A stretch of DNA of 64,000 bases from the NCBI GenBank assembly GCA_027596075.1, contig JADGJC010000118.1, forward strand, positions 49,648-113,647, written 5' to 3'. Shown one piece after another: positions 1 to 11,302 of the stretch; within the stretch, counting starts at the first letter, position 1; the number at the start of each line of letters is the position of its first letter. The notes below the pieces were generated by a model, which saw only the letters and a program-made list of their open reading frames with translations, made no database searches and had not been told where the DNA came from. This DNA comes from Rhizophlyctis rosea. Its lineage: Eukaryota; Chytridiomycota; Chytridiomycetes; Rhizophlyctidales; Rhizophlyctidaceae. The position numbers and the translations under genes were made by a program.

Positions 1-3000
1 GTTATAGGGAGTAGAGTGTAGGTGTGGGTGTTGGTGTTGGTGCGGTGGGGTAGGTGATGGGATCTCCGTGCGGTTGATATAGATTGTAGTGAATTTGCGT
101 GGGGCTGGCGTCAGATAGGTTCATAGTAACCCGTCTTTCTGCTTAGTGTTATAGTTTGCAGAACCATTCCCAATAGCATACCCCTAGCTCGTTACTCAAA
201 TTGTATATAGAAATCTCTCGATGCATAGTATTCGACAACCTACGCTTGTTTATTACTTCTATGGTGTGGCTGTGGTTGAATCCGTTTTTTGTTTTTTTGT
301 TTTGTGTTTGGAATGGGTGGGGTGATTGGAGGCTGCGTTTTGGTGACCTGTTCAGGTCTATATTTTACCTATGCTATTCGTCAACTCTCCTCACCTTGCT
401 TTCAATTTTTGGCCATGTTGGTTTTTTCGGAAGCTTCGGAAGGGTCCGAGCAAAGGGGGGTTTGTTTTTTTTGAGTGTGGGATGAGTTTTCATGGCGAGC
501 AACGCACCGTTGCGGTTTGGTCGTTCGGTGACGGGGTGGTAAGTATCGGCATGCAAACAATATTAATTGGTCAACAAAAGGTCGGGATCTCATGATTAGG
601 GAGTTCACCATTGCATGCGATGTCGACTTCCAATCGCTTTTTTTTTTTGCGCAGTATCCGGTCGTTTTGACTGCTTGATAATAATCACATCGGGGATCAT
701 GCATGATACATCAGATGCTGATAGTTTGTTTGCTGTCCAACGCATTGTGTTGAGGCGACGGATTCAAATAATGCCAAATGTTGCTCCGGAAGCATATAGG
801 GACGCAACTGTGGCAGTTCTCATGGTGAGGGTCTTACCAGCCTATTGGCACGATCCGGATTTGTTTTTCGGGTTGGCTATGTTTGGCAAAGACTAGAATG
901 CGTCGCAGTCTGATTGTAACAGCTTGGGCCTTGCTGTATGTATTTGTGCCAATCTTGGCATTCGCATGTTGCAGGTAAAGGCGCTGACCTCGACAGTTTG
1001 CAATTTATGTTTTGGGTCCGCTGTACACTGACTCGTCCCAACCGTTTCTTTTTGTGAACTTGAGTCACTGAGACATGGGCCCTTCTCCACTTGCAGAGAG
1101 AGGGATCTTCTAGTGGTACATCCGGTGGTGGATCAATTTCTGCATGTCTCTGAAGACGTGAGGAATGATCTGAACAGCATCTCCCTGATTCAGAAGGATA
1201 TGAGGATGTGAAGGGTGTTACGTTTCGTGTAGATTGTGGTAAAATAACCTTCAACAACCTCCCCCGATTACTTCTATTCTGACGCGGACAACCCATCTAT
1301 TCTTTAATTGACCTTGTGCTTAGGTTGATGTTGATGGCAGAATTTTGGGTTTTGGTCAAAATGCTCGACCCAGTGACATCTAGATGTAGAATGCCGGTTT
1401 TGTCGGTATCTTGAGGTCTAATTTTTTTCTGGGCGGGGTTAATTTCGGAGAACTGGTAAGAACATGGCCGGTTGTTAATGTTGGTCATCACCGCCGCTCT
1501 TGCTCACTCCTTCGAGCAAATACACCTTGATCTCAGAGTCCCGTCACCACTCGCACACCAAATTGTTTCCTGGTGGTGGTGTTGGCCTCTTTCGAAACAA
1601 GCCATGCCAATTTGGTCCGACTTCATCGGTGTTATCTTTTTCAGGCGGGGTGTGATTATAGTGGGTGCATTGGCATAGCTACAGGCAAGGGCGATGTATC
1701 GAGTTGAGAAGCCAGGAGAAAGAGGGGTCGAATGAGGAACTGAAAGATGGTCAGACCGTCGCGCCGATGCGCGACTGGACGTTTTTGGCCAATTTCTGTC
1801 GACCCCACTGCTCCACTGCCATCTCACTGTGCCCATACGCCTCCTCATGCCATTCAATGGAAACGGTTCTTTAGAGCGCTTCTTATCCAGGAATGGGCAT
1901 TCATGTCCAAACAAGTCAAACATGTCCAGGACGGGGAGCCTATAAGGCTTTGTGAAGATGACCCATTTTCAGGAAGCCGTTTCCGGAGTTTGTCGCATGC
2001 TTTTCATTTTCCTATGACGGGAGTCAGCAATACCGAAACATTTGGAGCGTGCGGACTTGCAATATGCTCAAACTGGCCCATAGTGCGCAATAGCTGCCAC
2101 TGGCATGTCCGTCTTCCACGGTATGCATCGACACAGTGCGCCGAATATTCGCGAAGATGCATTGCCATTCGTCGGTCCATCCCTTCTTTTTAAGGTTGCT
2201 CAATCTTGCGGGACTGTGCGTATTAAATCGCAGCAGTTGGGTTGGGATTCGCTTTTTTAAAAAAGCAGATGGTTTGATCGTGGGATGAAATCGGGAAAGC
2301 GTGCGAAGAAATTTGTGTCGGTGTCGTCCGTCAGGGACAATAACATCGCTATGTCCCGAAGATGCCTTGCTCCACAACGCCCCTCATTGGCGACAGGGTC
2401 GCGCCAGTGGAAAACGTGGGAGATCTTTCTTTTCCCTTGTTCTAGGGCAGTGAGAAAGGCCAATCGTGAACGAATTGCACCGTTCGCGCATCCTTCAGTC
2501 CGTCATACCACTCATGTGTTTGCCTCTGATAATCCCTGGTTTGCATGGTCCACTCGAAGCGGGGGATGATGAAAGAAATTATTTCCATACCCACCTTCAC
2601 CATCAGCTTGTACGGTACTTTTCTTTTCTTGATTGTGGAATGGTTGTCATAGGGTCAACAACGCAATGTGGGGGTCTGCCAGCAGAGGTTGTCGGTGAGA
2701 TTGAAATGTAATCAAGACCGTGCACCAAAGATGAAAGGTTGGACTTTTGATTTGCGGAGGGTGCACAAAGCCTTTGTTCATTATCTCGATCTAATCGTTG
2801 ACATTTGGTTATTTCAAGGTATATAATCTCATACGCACCCCATGCCAATGGCCATACCATCCGGTCCATGGATTGTATCCATTTCCAGATACCAATTCCA
2901 GACACATACGCCCCGCAACCTTGAGAGTTCCAATTAAAGGTCCCTTCTCGGCTTCTTTACGACTCACCGCCCCTGCCTCTTTTTTTGCTCGCGGTCGCCG

Positions 3001-5094
3001 AACATCACTCTCAGACTTCTCAGCAGCAAATTGTGTCCAATCAGTCTAATACTTCCCAAAAACGCCTCATGGTCATCGACATTGGCACAGAAAGGGATGG
3101 CTCCCAAAGTCCGATGAGCCGGATGGACTGGTGTAGGCGATAATTTCCACCCCTGAACATTTTCCTTTTTCTTTCCTAAACTTCTTGAACGTCGTTAAAA
3201 GAATCGATACGGAGCGGGGCGTGATTGCGACGAGTCGTACCTTCCGAGTGAACCATGATAATTCTATGGATCTGCGGCGACATTTCACTCATTATTTCGG
3301 CAAGAATGCGGCATCCGGTACCCTGGAGAGTACAATGGTGCACCTTTTTTGGAACAGCACAATCCGATTTGCGATAAATCTGGTGCATCCCAAAGAGCTT
3401 ACCGTTTTATTTATGCGCAGGCCTTTCATTACCCATGCAATATTGCCATCGTTCATTGGGAGTCCATCCGGGTAACAAGCACAAACTGTAATGTCATGTC
3501 GACATACGGATCAAGCTGGGGAAGCAAGCGCACATACAGCTTATCTGATATGTCAGCCATATCTGTATCTGTTCTTTTTGCCCACTTGGATGCTCGAAGG
3601 AGCGCAATGTCAATGAGCTTCTTGTATACTTTGCATCTTCTGAAAAATGTTAGATACTGTGAGGATAGTCATTCGAAGCGCAACGTATTTCGGGCGAAAT
3701 ATGTCACTGGGAAGGGTGGAGGGAAAAAGAACTGACTCTATGGCGAAAGTCCATGGAGAAACGCATCACATCATGAAACTCGACGGATCCGCCCCTCTCA
3801 TTTGGGACACATCCCGTGTAATAAGGGGTTGGTGTTCAGAGTGTGAAGATGGGTGAAAGGTGGAGGATTCAGCATGAGTATCCCGAATCGTACCTGGTGA
3901 GTTCGGCCCTAAGTCCTCCCCTCTCAGCTTCATCGGCAGCTAATCTCGAGGAACACGGAAACCAAAAGAAAGCTTTCAAAGCCGCGGATAGTATGCGGAA
4001 TACCATGCTACCCACCCTTTGATCTGACATGCTCGAGGGCTAGGCCTCCGGCAGCTTGCTCCAGTCCGATGCATAAAGCGAAGCCTTGGAAAAGAGCTCA
4101 ATATGTTGCCACTAGTAGATGTAACTTCAGGATTGCAATCAGTGACTATTCCATTGGGCCGATTTGCCACAAGGTAAATTTAGCCGCCGGCCGGATGTCC
4201 TTGCCAAACAAACATATGAGCTCCTGTTTGTGGTGCCTTCCCTCTTCGTAGGTTTTCTTGCAGCACGTTTTTGTGCCGTACTGCTGCGTTGACTGCATTG
4301 CTTTGCCCTATGCTCAAGATGGCAGCCATGTCCCATACTTCCAATACCAAAAAGAAGGTAATTGGGAGATTAGCAGAGGACCAGCAGTTTTTTCAATCTC
4401 TGCGGTTCGAGAAATATCCACTCGTCAGCGTTCAGTTGAACTCGAGGCTTGGGAGTCACGGAGTTAAAATTTGGATTGTAAGGCCACCTTGGACATTGCT
4501 TGCTGTGGAGGGTGCAGGGCCAGACTGTCGATGTCAGCAAACTCTGGTATTCCCTCACTGCGCACATTTGCCTTCTGTCGATCCTTCGCTCGAAACCATT
4601 GGCATTGCGTGGGGGTCATCAGCTTTCAGAAATGAGCACAGTCGAAGGTCGAAGAAGCACATTGTGGTGATGATATGATCTCATGATCCACGCCGAAAAA
4701 GAAAAGCCAAGAAGATGACAAGTGTATGTGTTGATTTGCGCTGGCAGCAAGGATTGCAAAGTCCAATCAAGAATTGAGTTCTATTAAAGTGTACAACTTA
4801 TACTATATATCTGGAACCTGTCCTATGTATCATTGTTGATTAGTCTGGGTATGGGAAGCTACTATGGTAAAAAAAGTACACTACTACGCAAGGATCACCT
4901 ATCTATGACGGAAGTGGAAGCACTCTCTTGTTGGTTGTCGAATGCTATACCAGATGGAACCATGAGACTTATGGGGTTGTGATGGAAGTATGAGGGAGAA
5001 GTAAGAGGGGTTGTCCGACGGTATGAGGCATTCATACCAAAAAGGTGATGCGTTGGGAGGGGGTTGCGCGGAGGGTGGAGCTTTGTTCAAAGGG
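1..5094. other. Gene-poor stretch, nothing recognised
   Basis: Only short ORFs (up to about 139 codons) that overlap on both strands, with biased or random-looking composition. No protein motif, tRNA or long repeat was recognised. A spliced gene made of very short exons cannot be excluded by eye. Confidence 0.55.
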
Positions 5095-6114
5095 TCAAAA
5101 GGCGGTGGCGCTGGCGGTCAGCGAAGGATGACGAGGATAGAGGTAAAGGATGGACGGCGGCGGGACGAGGGAGGAATGGAGGGGACGAATTGGATCGGGA
5201 AGGTCGTGGGGTGAATGAAATTGTGACGGATGAGAGGGTGGTGGGCACCTGCACAGTCTCAAGACGATTCGGATCGTGCAAGTCGCAAAAAGCGGAGCTG
5301 TAATTGCGCCTCCTGACGAAGAGATAATCATATCCGAGACGGCACCAAGCAGAGTTCCAACTAGCATCCCCATGATTTGCCCTGATGTCCACAAATCACC
5401 GCCTCCCGGCAGTGATTGACTTTTGAACTCCGTATATCCGACCAATCCAACAAGCAGCCCAACCAAACCACAGTCCTCTAAAAGTTTCCTTACATTTGCC
5501 CTTTGTCTTTCCGGAACGGTGACATCCTGTTCCGCCATCCTACTGTTGAACAAATTTCCCAACCCATTCTCAATATGCCATGGATCCTGACAATGCTCCC
5601 TTCTCTGCGCACGATTCAACAACGGAATGACCCGGCTGAACGTGAGGATCCACAGCCCACAGAGGACGAGGGACCAGAGAATGATGTTGACGACAACTAC
5701 TGTCTGATTGTATTCTGATGGGCCAATGTCGAGAATTATGCCCAAACGCGCAATATTGGCCACCGTGTAAACGGTCATCACGATGATCACCATATAGCGC
5801 GATGCCCTATGTTTGTAATGGTCCGTTGCATACATGATGGGTAGTGTGGCCAATCCGAGAATGTTGAACTCTCCAATGAAACCTAAGATAGAGGAGTCTC
5901 CCCAAGTAATACCGTTGGCCATTGACACCACAAGACCGGTGGTTAGCGTGGCAAGGAGAACACAGCAGGATTTGAATTCGTCTTCGACCCCCTTGTATTT
6001 GACAAGGTACATGGTTAAAATGGCGAAAGCTTCCAAGTAGATGCCATAGCGGATGCCGGCTCCCGACAAGTCTGCATCGAAGAGGGGGTAGTCGGGGAGG
6101 TCCTCGTCGGACAT
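5095..6114 (-). CDS. Polytopic membrane protein, about seven helices, function unknown
   Basis: A 339-residue single-exon reading from the ATG at 6114. The open frame extends 58 codons further upstream, but the residues before this Met look non-coding, and the acidic opening (MSDEDLPDYPLFDADLSGAG) followed by GIRYGIYLEAFAIL resembles the start of many uncharacterised fungal integral membrane proteins. I count seven hydrophobic segments, near residues 20-38, 48-66, 74-94, 106-127, 138-158, 222-240 and 256-274. The C-terminal 50 residues are Pro/Ser-rich and lie beyond the last helix, so a missed 3' intron or late frame change is possible. No catalytic motif or named family was recognised. A receptor, transporter or sensor role would be a guess. 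The location in a membrane is the only supported statement. Confidence 0.6.
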   Translation of the reverse strand: MSDEDLPDYPLFDADLSGAGIRYGIYLEAFAILTMYLVKYKGVEDEFKSCCVLLATLTTGLVVSMANGITWGDSSILGFIGEFNILGLATLPIMYATDHYKHRASRYMVIIVMTVYTVANIARLGIILDIGPSEYNQTVVVVNIILWSLVLCGLWILTFSRVIPLLNRAQRREHCQDPWHIENGLGNLFNSRMAEQDVTVPERQRANVRKLLEDCGLVGLLVGLVGYTEFKSQSLPGGGDLWTSGQIMGMLVGTLLGAVSDMIISSSGGAITAPLFATCTIRIVLRLCRCPPPSHPSQFHSPHDLPDPIRPLHSSLVPPPSILYLYPRHPSLTASATAF

Positions 6115-7583
6115 GGCGTGCATACTGTGAATCGAGAGTTCAACGTAGTTGGAGAAGCGAATGCAGTGCAATGTTGAAAGACAGGTAGAGGTCTGGGTAG
6201 GGGGAAGATTGGGTCGTTTTCCCAAAGTAGCGTCAGAGGTATCCTTGTGTCTGGAAAGAATCCCGGTCAGGCCCTTGAATTTTAACATTTTTTGTATGTG
6301 CCCGCTTTACACTACCTTGAGTTTCACCAATAATGATAATGTTTGAAGAGAAGCACTAATTTGTGCTCGCTTTCATAACATTTCTGTGACCCCTGAGATC
6401 TGAATCAAAGAGACATCCAAATTGTGTCGAATGGAGTAAAAAATGGGGCGAGCAAGACATCTATCAATAAACCGGCCAGGGTTGTCACAACGGTGGTTAG
6501 CACAGGAGGCTGGGTGTTACGAGTCGCGGGCGGCGGAGTCAACCCCTGTGACAGGGTGTCCACTGTCCATCACGAGTTTGTTGCCCGTCAAAGTCTTTGT
6601 GGAACAGAGGCTTGACTACAGGACCTTCGCCTGCTGGAGCAAGGAACGCATGCGGTGCCGGTTGATCAAGCTGGAAGTGCTGGATGAGAGGCATGAGACA
6701 GCAACGGGAACACCAGCATATTCAAAAATCTCCCGTTGCCTTTTGCTGCTGGGGCTGGGGCTTTGCAGATGGCAAGGTTACAGGTGTCTGTGATCCGCCA
6801 GTGCGGTGGTTCGCCCGCGCAACTCCCATTGCAAGTTGTGACTGCGTTTGCTTTCGGTGGCCACAGAGTGCACAAAGATGGGACGCGTGGCCTCAAAGCC
6901 ACTCAGCCGGAAGTGTTGAATGATCGGCGCAGGCATATATGAAGCCCTTGACTTCAGATTCCGTTGCCGAATGATTGTTTTACAGTCAGCGCGGAAAGGA
7001 GTCGCGGTGGTACGCCTTGCCTTTGTGCGAGTGAGCCATCCGATTCCCAGAATAATACATAGTACATCGCAGCATGCTTCTCATCGTATATCGTGCCTTA
7101 CCTGACTGCAATAATCACTCCCTTCAATGCGTGACGTGCCATCGTCCGGCGAAGGCTATCACTCTGATGGAGTCGACTGAGTCGTACTCAGATGATGGCC
7201 ATCACTACGACCTAATTAGTGTCGAGTTGTGAAATTTGGGTGAAATGGTCTCGCACTTGAATGCAAGCCACAATCACTGTGCCACCAATTTTGATGAATG
7301 GGGGGAGGTGGCAATGTTTACGGATGTTTGTGGCGCTCATCGAACACTCCAGGGTCCTCTGATGGGTTGCCAGATGTTCAACCACGCTTCCACCTTTCAA
7401 GAACCCCTTTTGAACATCAGCAGGCAGAGTTGAAGCAGTTCGCACATTCAGTTGAACGATATAAGTTGCTCACGAGCTTGCCAGTGCAACTCGGTGTTGG
7501 TTTGCACCTACCGTCAATCGCCGTTTCATAGGTCCCATTATTGACAAGAAGTCCAATTTCCTCATCTAAACATATTAGTCACA
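6115..7583. other. Intergenic region between divergent genes, nothing recognised
   Basis: About 1.5 kb between the minus-strand membrane protein and the plus-strand fimbrin-like gene. It holds only short overlapping ORFs. It must contain both 5' regions, but no clear TATA box was picked out. Confidence 0.5.
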
Positions 7584-9420
7584 ATGCAGAACTTGCACCC
7601 GGTGTCTGATACGTCTCGCGACATCAGTTCGGAATGTGCTGCGTATTCGGAGCATTTGCAGAATCTGCTGTCGGAGGATAAGGAATTGTGGCCAAAGGTG
7701 AGGGCTCATACTACACGCCTTTCCCGACTTCGGAGCACTAACATTTCGCATATTGGCATATTAGTATCTCCCGATCACAAATACCAATGAACTCTTCGCT
7801 GCTCTCCAAGATGGAATTCTCCTGGCTCACCTCATCAACGCCATCCGTCCTAATACCATCAATGTGTCTAAGCTGAACAGATCCATCAATCCGGCAGCCC
7901 TCGCACCAACAACCCCAGCTTCAGCCACATCCCCCACTTCCTCAAAAGACTACTTCGAAGCCACGCACAATCTCAACGCTGTCCTCGAATCGCTGAAACA
8001 AGTTCCCAACATCGTTGTTGTGAACGTTGGCGCAGAAGATTTCTTGAACCGGAAGACGGATTTGGTGTTGGGCGTTTTGTGGCAAATCGTGCGGGCTCAT
8101 CTGCTCAGTAGCGTGAATCTGCCGAGTCATATGGAGCTTGTGAGGTTGTTGGATGCAAGGAATGGCGAGACATTGCAAGGGCTGCTGGGTCTGAGTTCGG
8201 AAGCAATTCTGGTCAGGTGGTTCAACTACCACCTTGAAAGGAGCGGAAAGAGTAGGAAGATTACGAGTTTAAATAAGGATGTTACAGACGGGGAATGTTA
8301 CTTGCTTTTGTTGAAGCAGGTTGCACCTGGGGACAAGAAGGCCGAGGTGGACCAGAAGGTAGAACAAGGGCTGAGGATCGATGCGTCGGACAAACAAGGG
8401 AGCGCGAAAGTTGTTTTGGAGGTTGCGGAGATTCTTGGTGTGAGGAAGTTCGTTACTGCTAAGGATATTGTCGAAGGGCATGCGAGGTTGAACTTTGCGT
8501 TTGTCGCCACGGTCTTCTCCAAACACATCGGCATCCACCTCCCAACCGAAGACGAATCCCGCGCCATTGCCCATCGCCTCTCCATCCTCGAATCCGCCAA
8601 CACCCAAATGACTGCTAAAATCGCCGAGTTGGAATCCAAGCTTGCTGACGCCATTCAGGCTAAGGCGGAGATGCAGTCCGCGAAGGATGCGGAGAAAACT
8701 ATGTTGGAAAGCGCGGCGGAGAGCGCAAACGTTGTGCACCAGGCGGCTATGGATGGTGCTAAGGCGCAGATTGCGAGTTTGAATAGTGAGGTGGATGAAG
8801 TGAAGGGGGCGTATGAGCTTTTGAAGGCGGAGCAGACTGCGTTTAGGAAGCAGGTTGGGTCGAAGTTGGGGCAGGTTAGAGCTATTCTTCAGGTTAGTTG
8901 ACAGTGGAGCAACACTTTCGGATATATGTTTCCTTTATCGTGATCCCGTCAATATATATTTCTGACACCACCATTCTTTGCATCACAGGACCACGTCGAC
9001 TCCGTCCGCACCGACACCCAAAACGCCGCCCGCCTCCGCAAACTCCTCGGCCAAACCCGCGAACCAATCACCGCCCTCCTCCCTACCCCTTCCACCGAAA
9101 CCGCCCCTCCACCGCTCCCTCGTCCCACCCCCTCCACCCCCGAGGAAGAACTCGACTCCCTCTCCTCGGAGCTCCGTTCCCTAATGAAGGAGATTCTCGA
9201 CGAAAACCACGAGCAGGCGAACTTGATCAATCTTCTGGCGAACAGGGCAGAGAAGGAGGAGAAGATCAACAGTGTCATGGCGGAGAAGATTAGGGAGTAT
9301 AGTGAGGCTTTGATTAGGGATCGGAAGGTGAAAGTCAAGGGAGGGAGTGTGGAGAAGTTGACGGGTGGGTTGGGGGGTGGGAAGAGTAAGAGTGGGAGTG
9401 TGGGGAATTTGGCGGGGTGA
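7584..9420 (+). CDS. Fimbrin-like protein: one CH1-CH2 actin-binding domain plus C-terminal coiled coil
   Basis: Three exons, 7584-7697, 7765-8892 and 8989-9420, all phase 0 (donors GTGAGG and GTTAGT, acceptors TTAG and ACAG), give 557 residues. Tandem calponin-homology domains are recognisable. CH1 spans about residues 15-155, with FAALQDGILLAHLINAIRP and the fimbrin-type NVGAEDF (125-131) followed by LGVLWQI. CH2 spans about 180-295, with AILVRWFNYHL (about 185-195). These are hallmarks of the first actin-binding domain of fimbrin/plastin, so actin-filament binding in the cytoplasm is expected. It lacks the N-terminal EF hands and the second actin-binding domain of fimbrin (usually about 620-650 residues). 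After about residue 305 it has a long Ala/Glu/Lys-rich coiled coil (to about 425), a Pro-rich hinge, another short coil and a Gly/Lys tail. Dimerisation through the coil could supply the second actin site for bundling; that is inference. The start ATG directly precedes CH1. Confidence 0.85.
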
Positions 9421-9740
9421 GAAGGATTTGCGTAAACAGTACTGGTTAGATTGTTCAGTTTCTTTTGTATTGTCATACCCAAAGTGTCAAATTCATTAAA
9501 AGCCTTTTTCTGTGTAACTGTTGTCACCGCTCCATTGCATGCAAGCTGCATAGTTGCGTTGGCATTGATGGTTACATGCAAGGCGGTTCTTCTACCGGTG
9601 GATTCCTTACAGCTACAAGGACACCCGCGACAAAGGATAGTGTATACTCACGGACATTGCCATTATCTTATTTCAAATAAATACTCCACCAACACATATC
9701 ACTTCGGGAGTCATCCTAGCGCGACTTGGCCCAAACCCAA
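9421..9740. other. Shared 3' region of two convergent genes
   Basis: About 320 bp between the stop codons of the fimbrin-like gene (+) and the F-box gene (-). An AATAAA at 9676-9681 may serve as a plus-strand poly(A) signal. No gene is seen. Confidence 0.5.
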
Positions 9741-11302
9741 CTAGATCCGTGCCAGTATCCGCAAGTCACCAACACCAAGCTCCTTCCGCAACTTCTCCTC
9801 CACTTCCCGGAAAGACACACCATCATACTCCTCAACCTCATGCCAATCAGGAATCCCAATCTCCACCTTCTCCAACGATCCCGTATGCCGACTCAAACCA
9901 GCCTTGATATACCCGTAACTCCAATCATCCAGCATACACCCAACTTTCGCTAATTTTCGGCTGGCAATACCGTGGAAAACAGCGAAGACCACTTTACACA
10001 GTGTGCGATATTTAAAGGTGAATGTGACGAGGTTGGTTAATTGAGGGAGGCGGTCGAGGAAGGGTAAGATTGCTTGGACTTCGGTGATGTCCAAGCTTCC
10101 CTCGCCGTTGTCGATGATTTGCAAGGTGGTAAGGGTGGAGCAGGTGGTGTCCGGTAAGGTTGAGAGAGATTGGGCCCAGAACTTGCCAATCCATTTCAAC
10201 GATTTTAGAGCGGGTGGCGTCAGGTGGTGGAGGGGATAAGGATGCGGGTGGTCCATAGGGCAGTAGTGATGTCGCAGAGTGAGGTCTTCCAGGTGAGGCA
10301 TAGAGGTTCCGAGATTTAGGATGACGACATTGGAGGTGATGCTGAGACTTTTGAGGAAAGTGAACCGCAGAGAGGATGGGACGGGGATTGGGGGATCGGG
10401 GTCATACTGACGTCGGGTGAGGAAGTGGATCTTCATGTTGTTGATCGGAGCTTGTTGCAAAGAGCGGAGGAAAGTAACAAATGGCGTGACTTCAAATGCT
10501 TGGTCATCTGTATCCCCATCATCACTGTCCGAGTCGACACTTTCCCAATCTGCATCATCTCCATCATCTCCTGAGTCAGCTTCTGCATCCCCATTCTTGT
10601 CCTCCTGCTCAACACGAAACGGACGGTGGGTATTCAAAGAGAAAGACTTCAGCCGCAGAGGCTTCTCATCATTTGTGCCTGCTGCTATGAAAGCCTTGAA
10701 GATAGGTAGCGTAAAGTCCACTCCAGACTCGGAATGGTGGAAAGAGAAGTCGTGCAGGTTGGTCAAGTCAATGGTTGACAAAGGTGTCAAAAATTGTTGG
10801 TGAGTTCCAGTCTGCGGATGGAGGCCAGCCGTAGAGAATCCTTGAGGAAGAGTTCATACGCGTTGCTGTAAGGAAGGCTCTCAGTTGGCTTCCACTCTGA
10901 TGATCTCCTGCGCAGAGGGGTGTACGCCCGGACATCTAGGCAGTTGCCTCCTCGCAACTGGAAGGCGGTTTCGCGGAAGATCTTGCACAGCTAATGATAC
11001 AGAATCAGGTCAATCTTCCGTAGAGCAACAACTGAGCAAATTTCAGGGGTCCGTGCTCAGGAAAAAGGGTCCAGTACCTGAGCCAAGTGGAATTCATACG
11101 GAGGACCCACAGTGTATGTCCGCCGGTGATGTTCCTCACGTTGTGCAACAAAGCTGGCTTTCACTGGGACTCTGTTCACTTCACCCGAGCATGGTTGGAT
11201 GTATTCACAGATTCTGAGGAGTAGGTGGTCTGGTAAGGAGGTAAGGGCGCTTTCGTTTTGCATGGGTGGAAGTGATAGGGCAAGAAGTTGAAGATCAGAC
11301 AT
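9741..11302 (-). CDS. F-box/LRR-like protein, broken by an apparent one-base deletion
   Basis: Exon 1 (11302-11078) encodes an F-box (SLPDHLLLRICEYIQP, near residues 22-37). An 87-nt intron (10991-11077, donor GTACTG, acceptor TTAG) leads in phase 0 to LCKIFRETAFQLRGG and on through SLRLASIRRLELTNN. There the frame stops, in a run of five A (10789-10793 on the plus strand). The protein clearly continues in another frame as FLTPLSTIDLTNLHDFSF and runs to the TAG at 9741-9743. Adding one A to the run restores a single reading with leucine-rich segments (HLEDLTLRHH, LKSLSI, LTTLQIIDN) and an Asp-rich insert near 10500-10600. F-box proteins recruit substrates to SCF ubiquitin ligases through Skp1; the LRR-like part would bind the substrate. 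An alternative start is the ATG at 11263. The break is either a sequencing error or a recent mutation. Confidence 0.7.

Noticed and set aside
877..1296. 139-codon minus-strand ORF, and a similar one at 1504-1923
   Set aside because: No motif, Ser/Arg/Cys-rich random composition, competing ORFs on the other strand.
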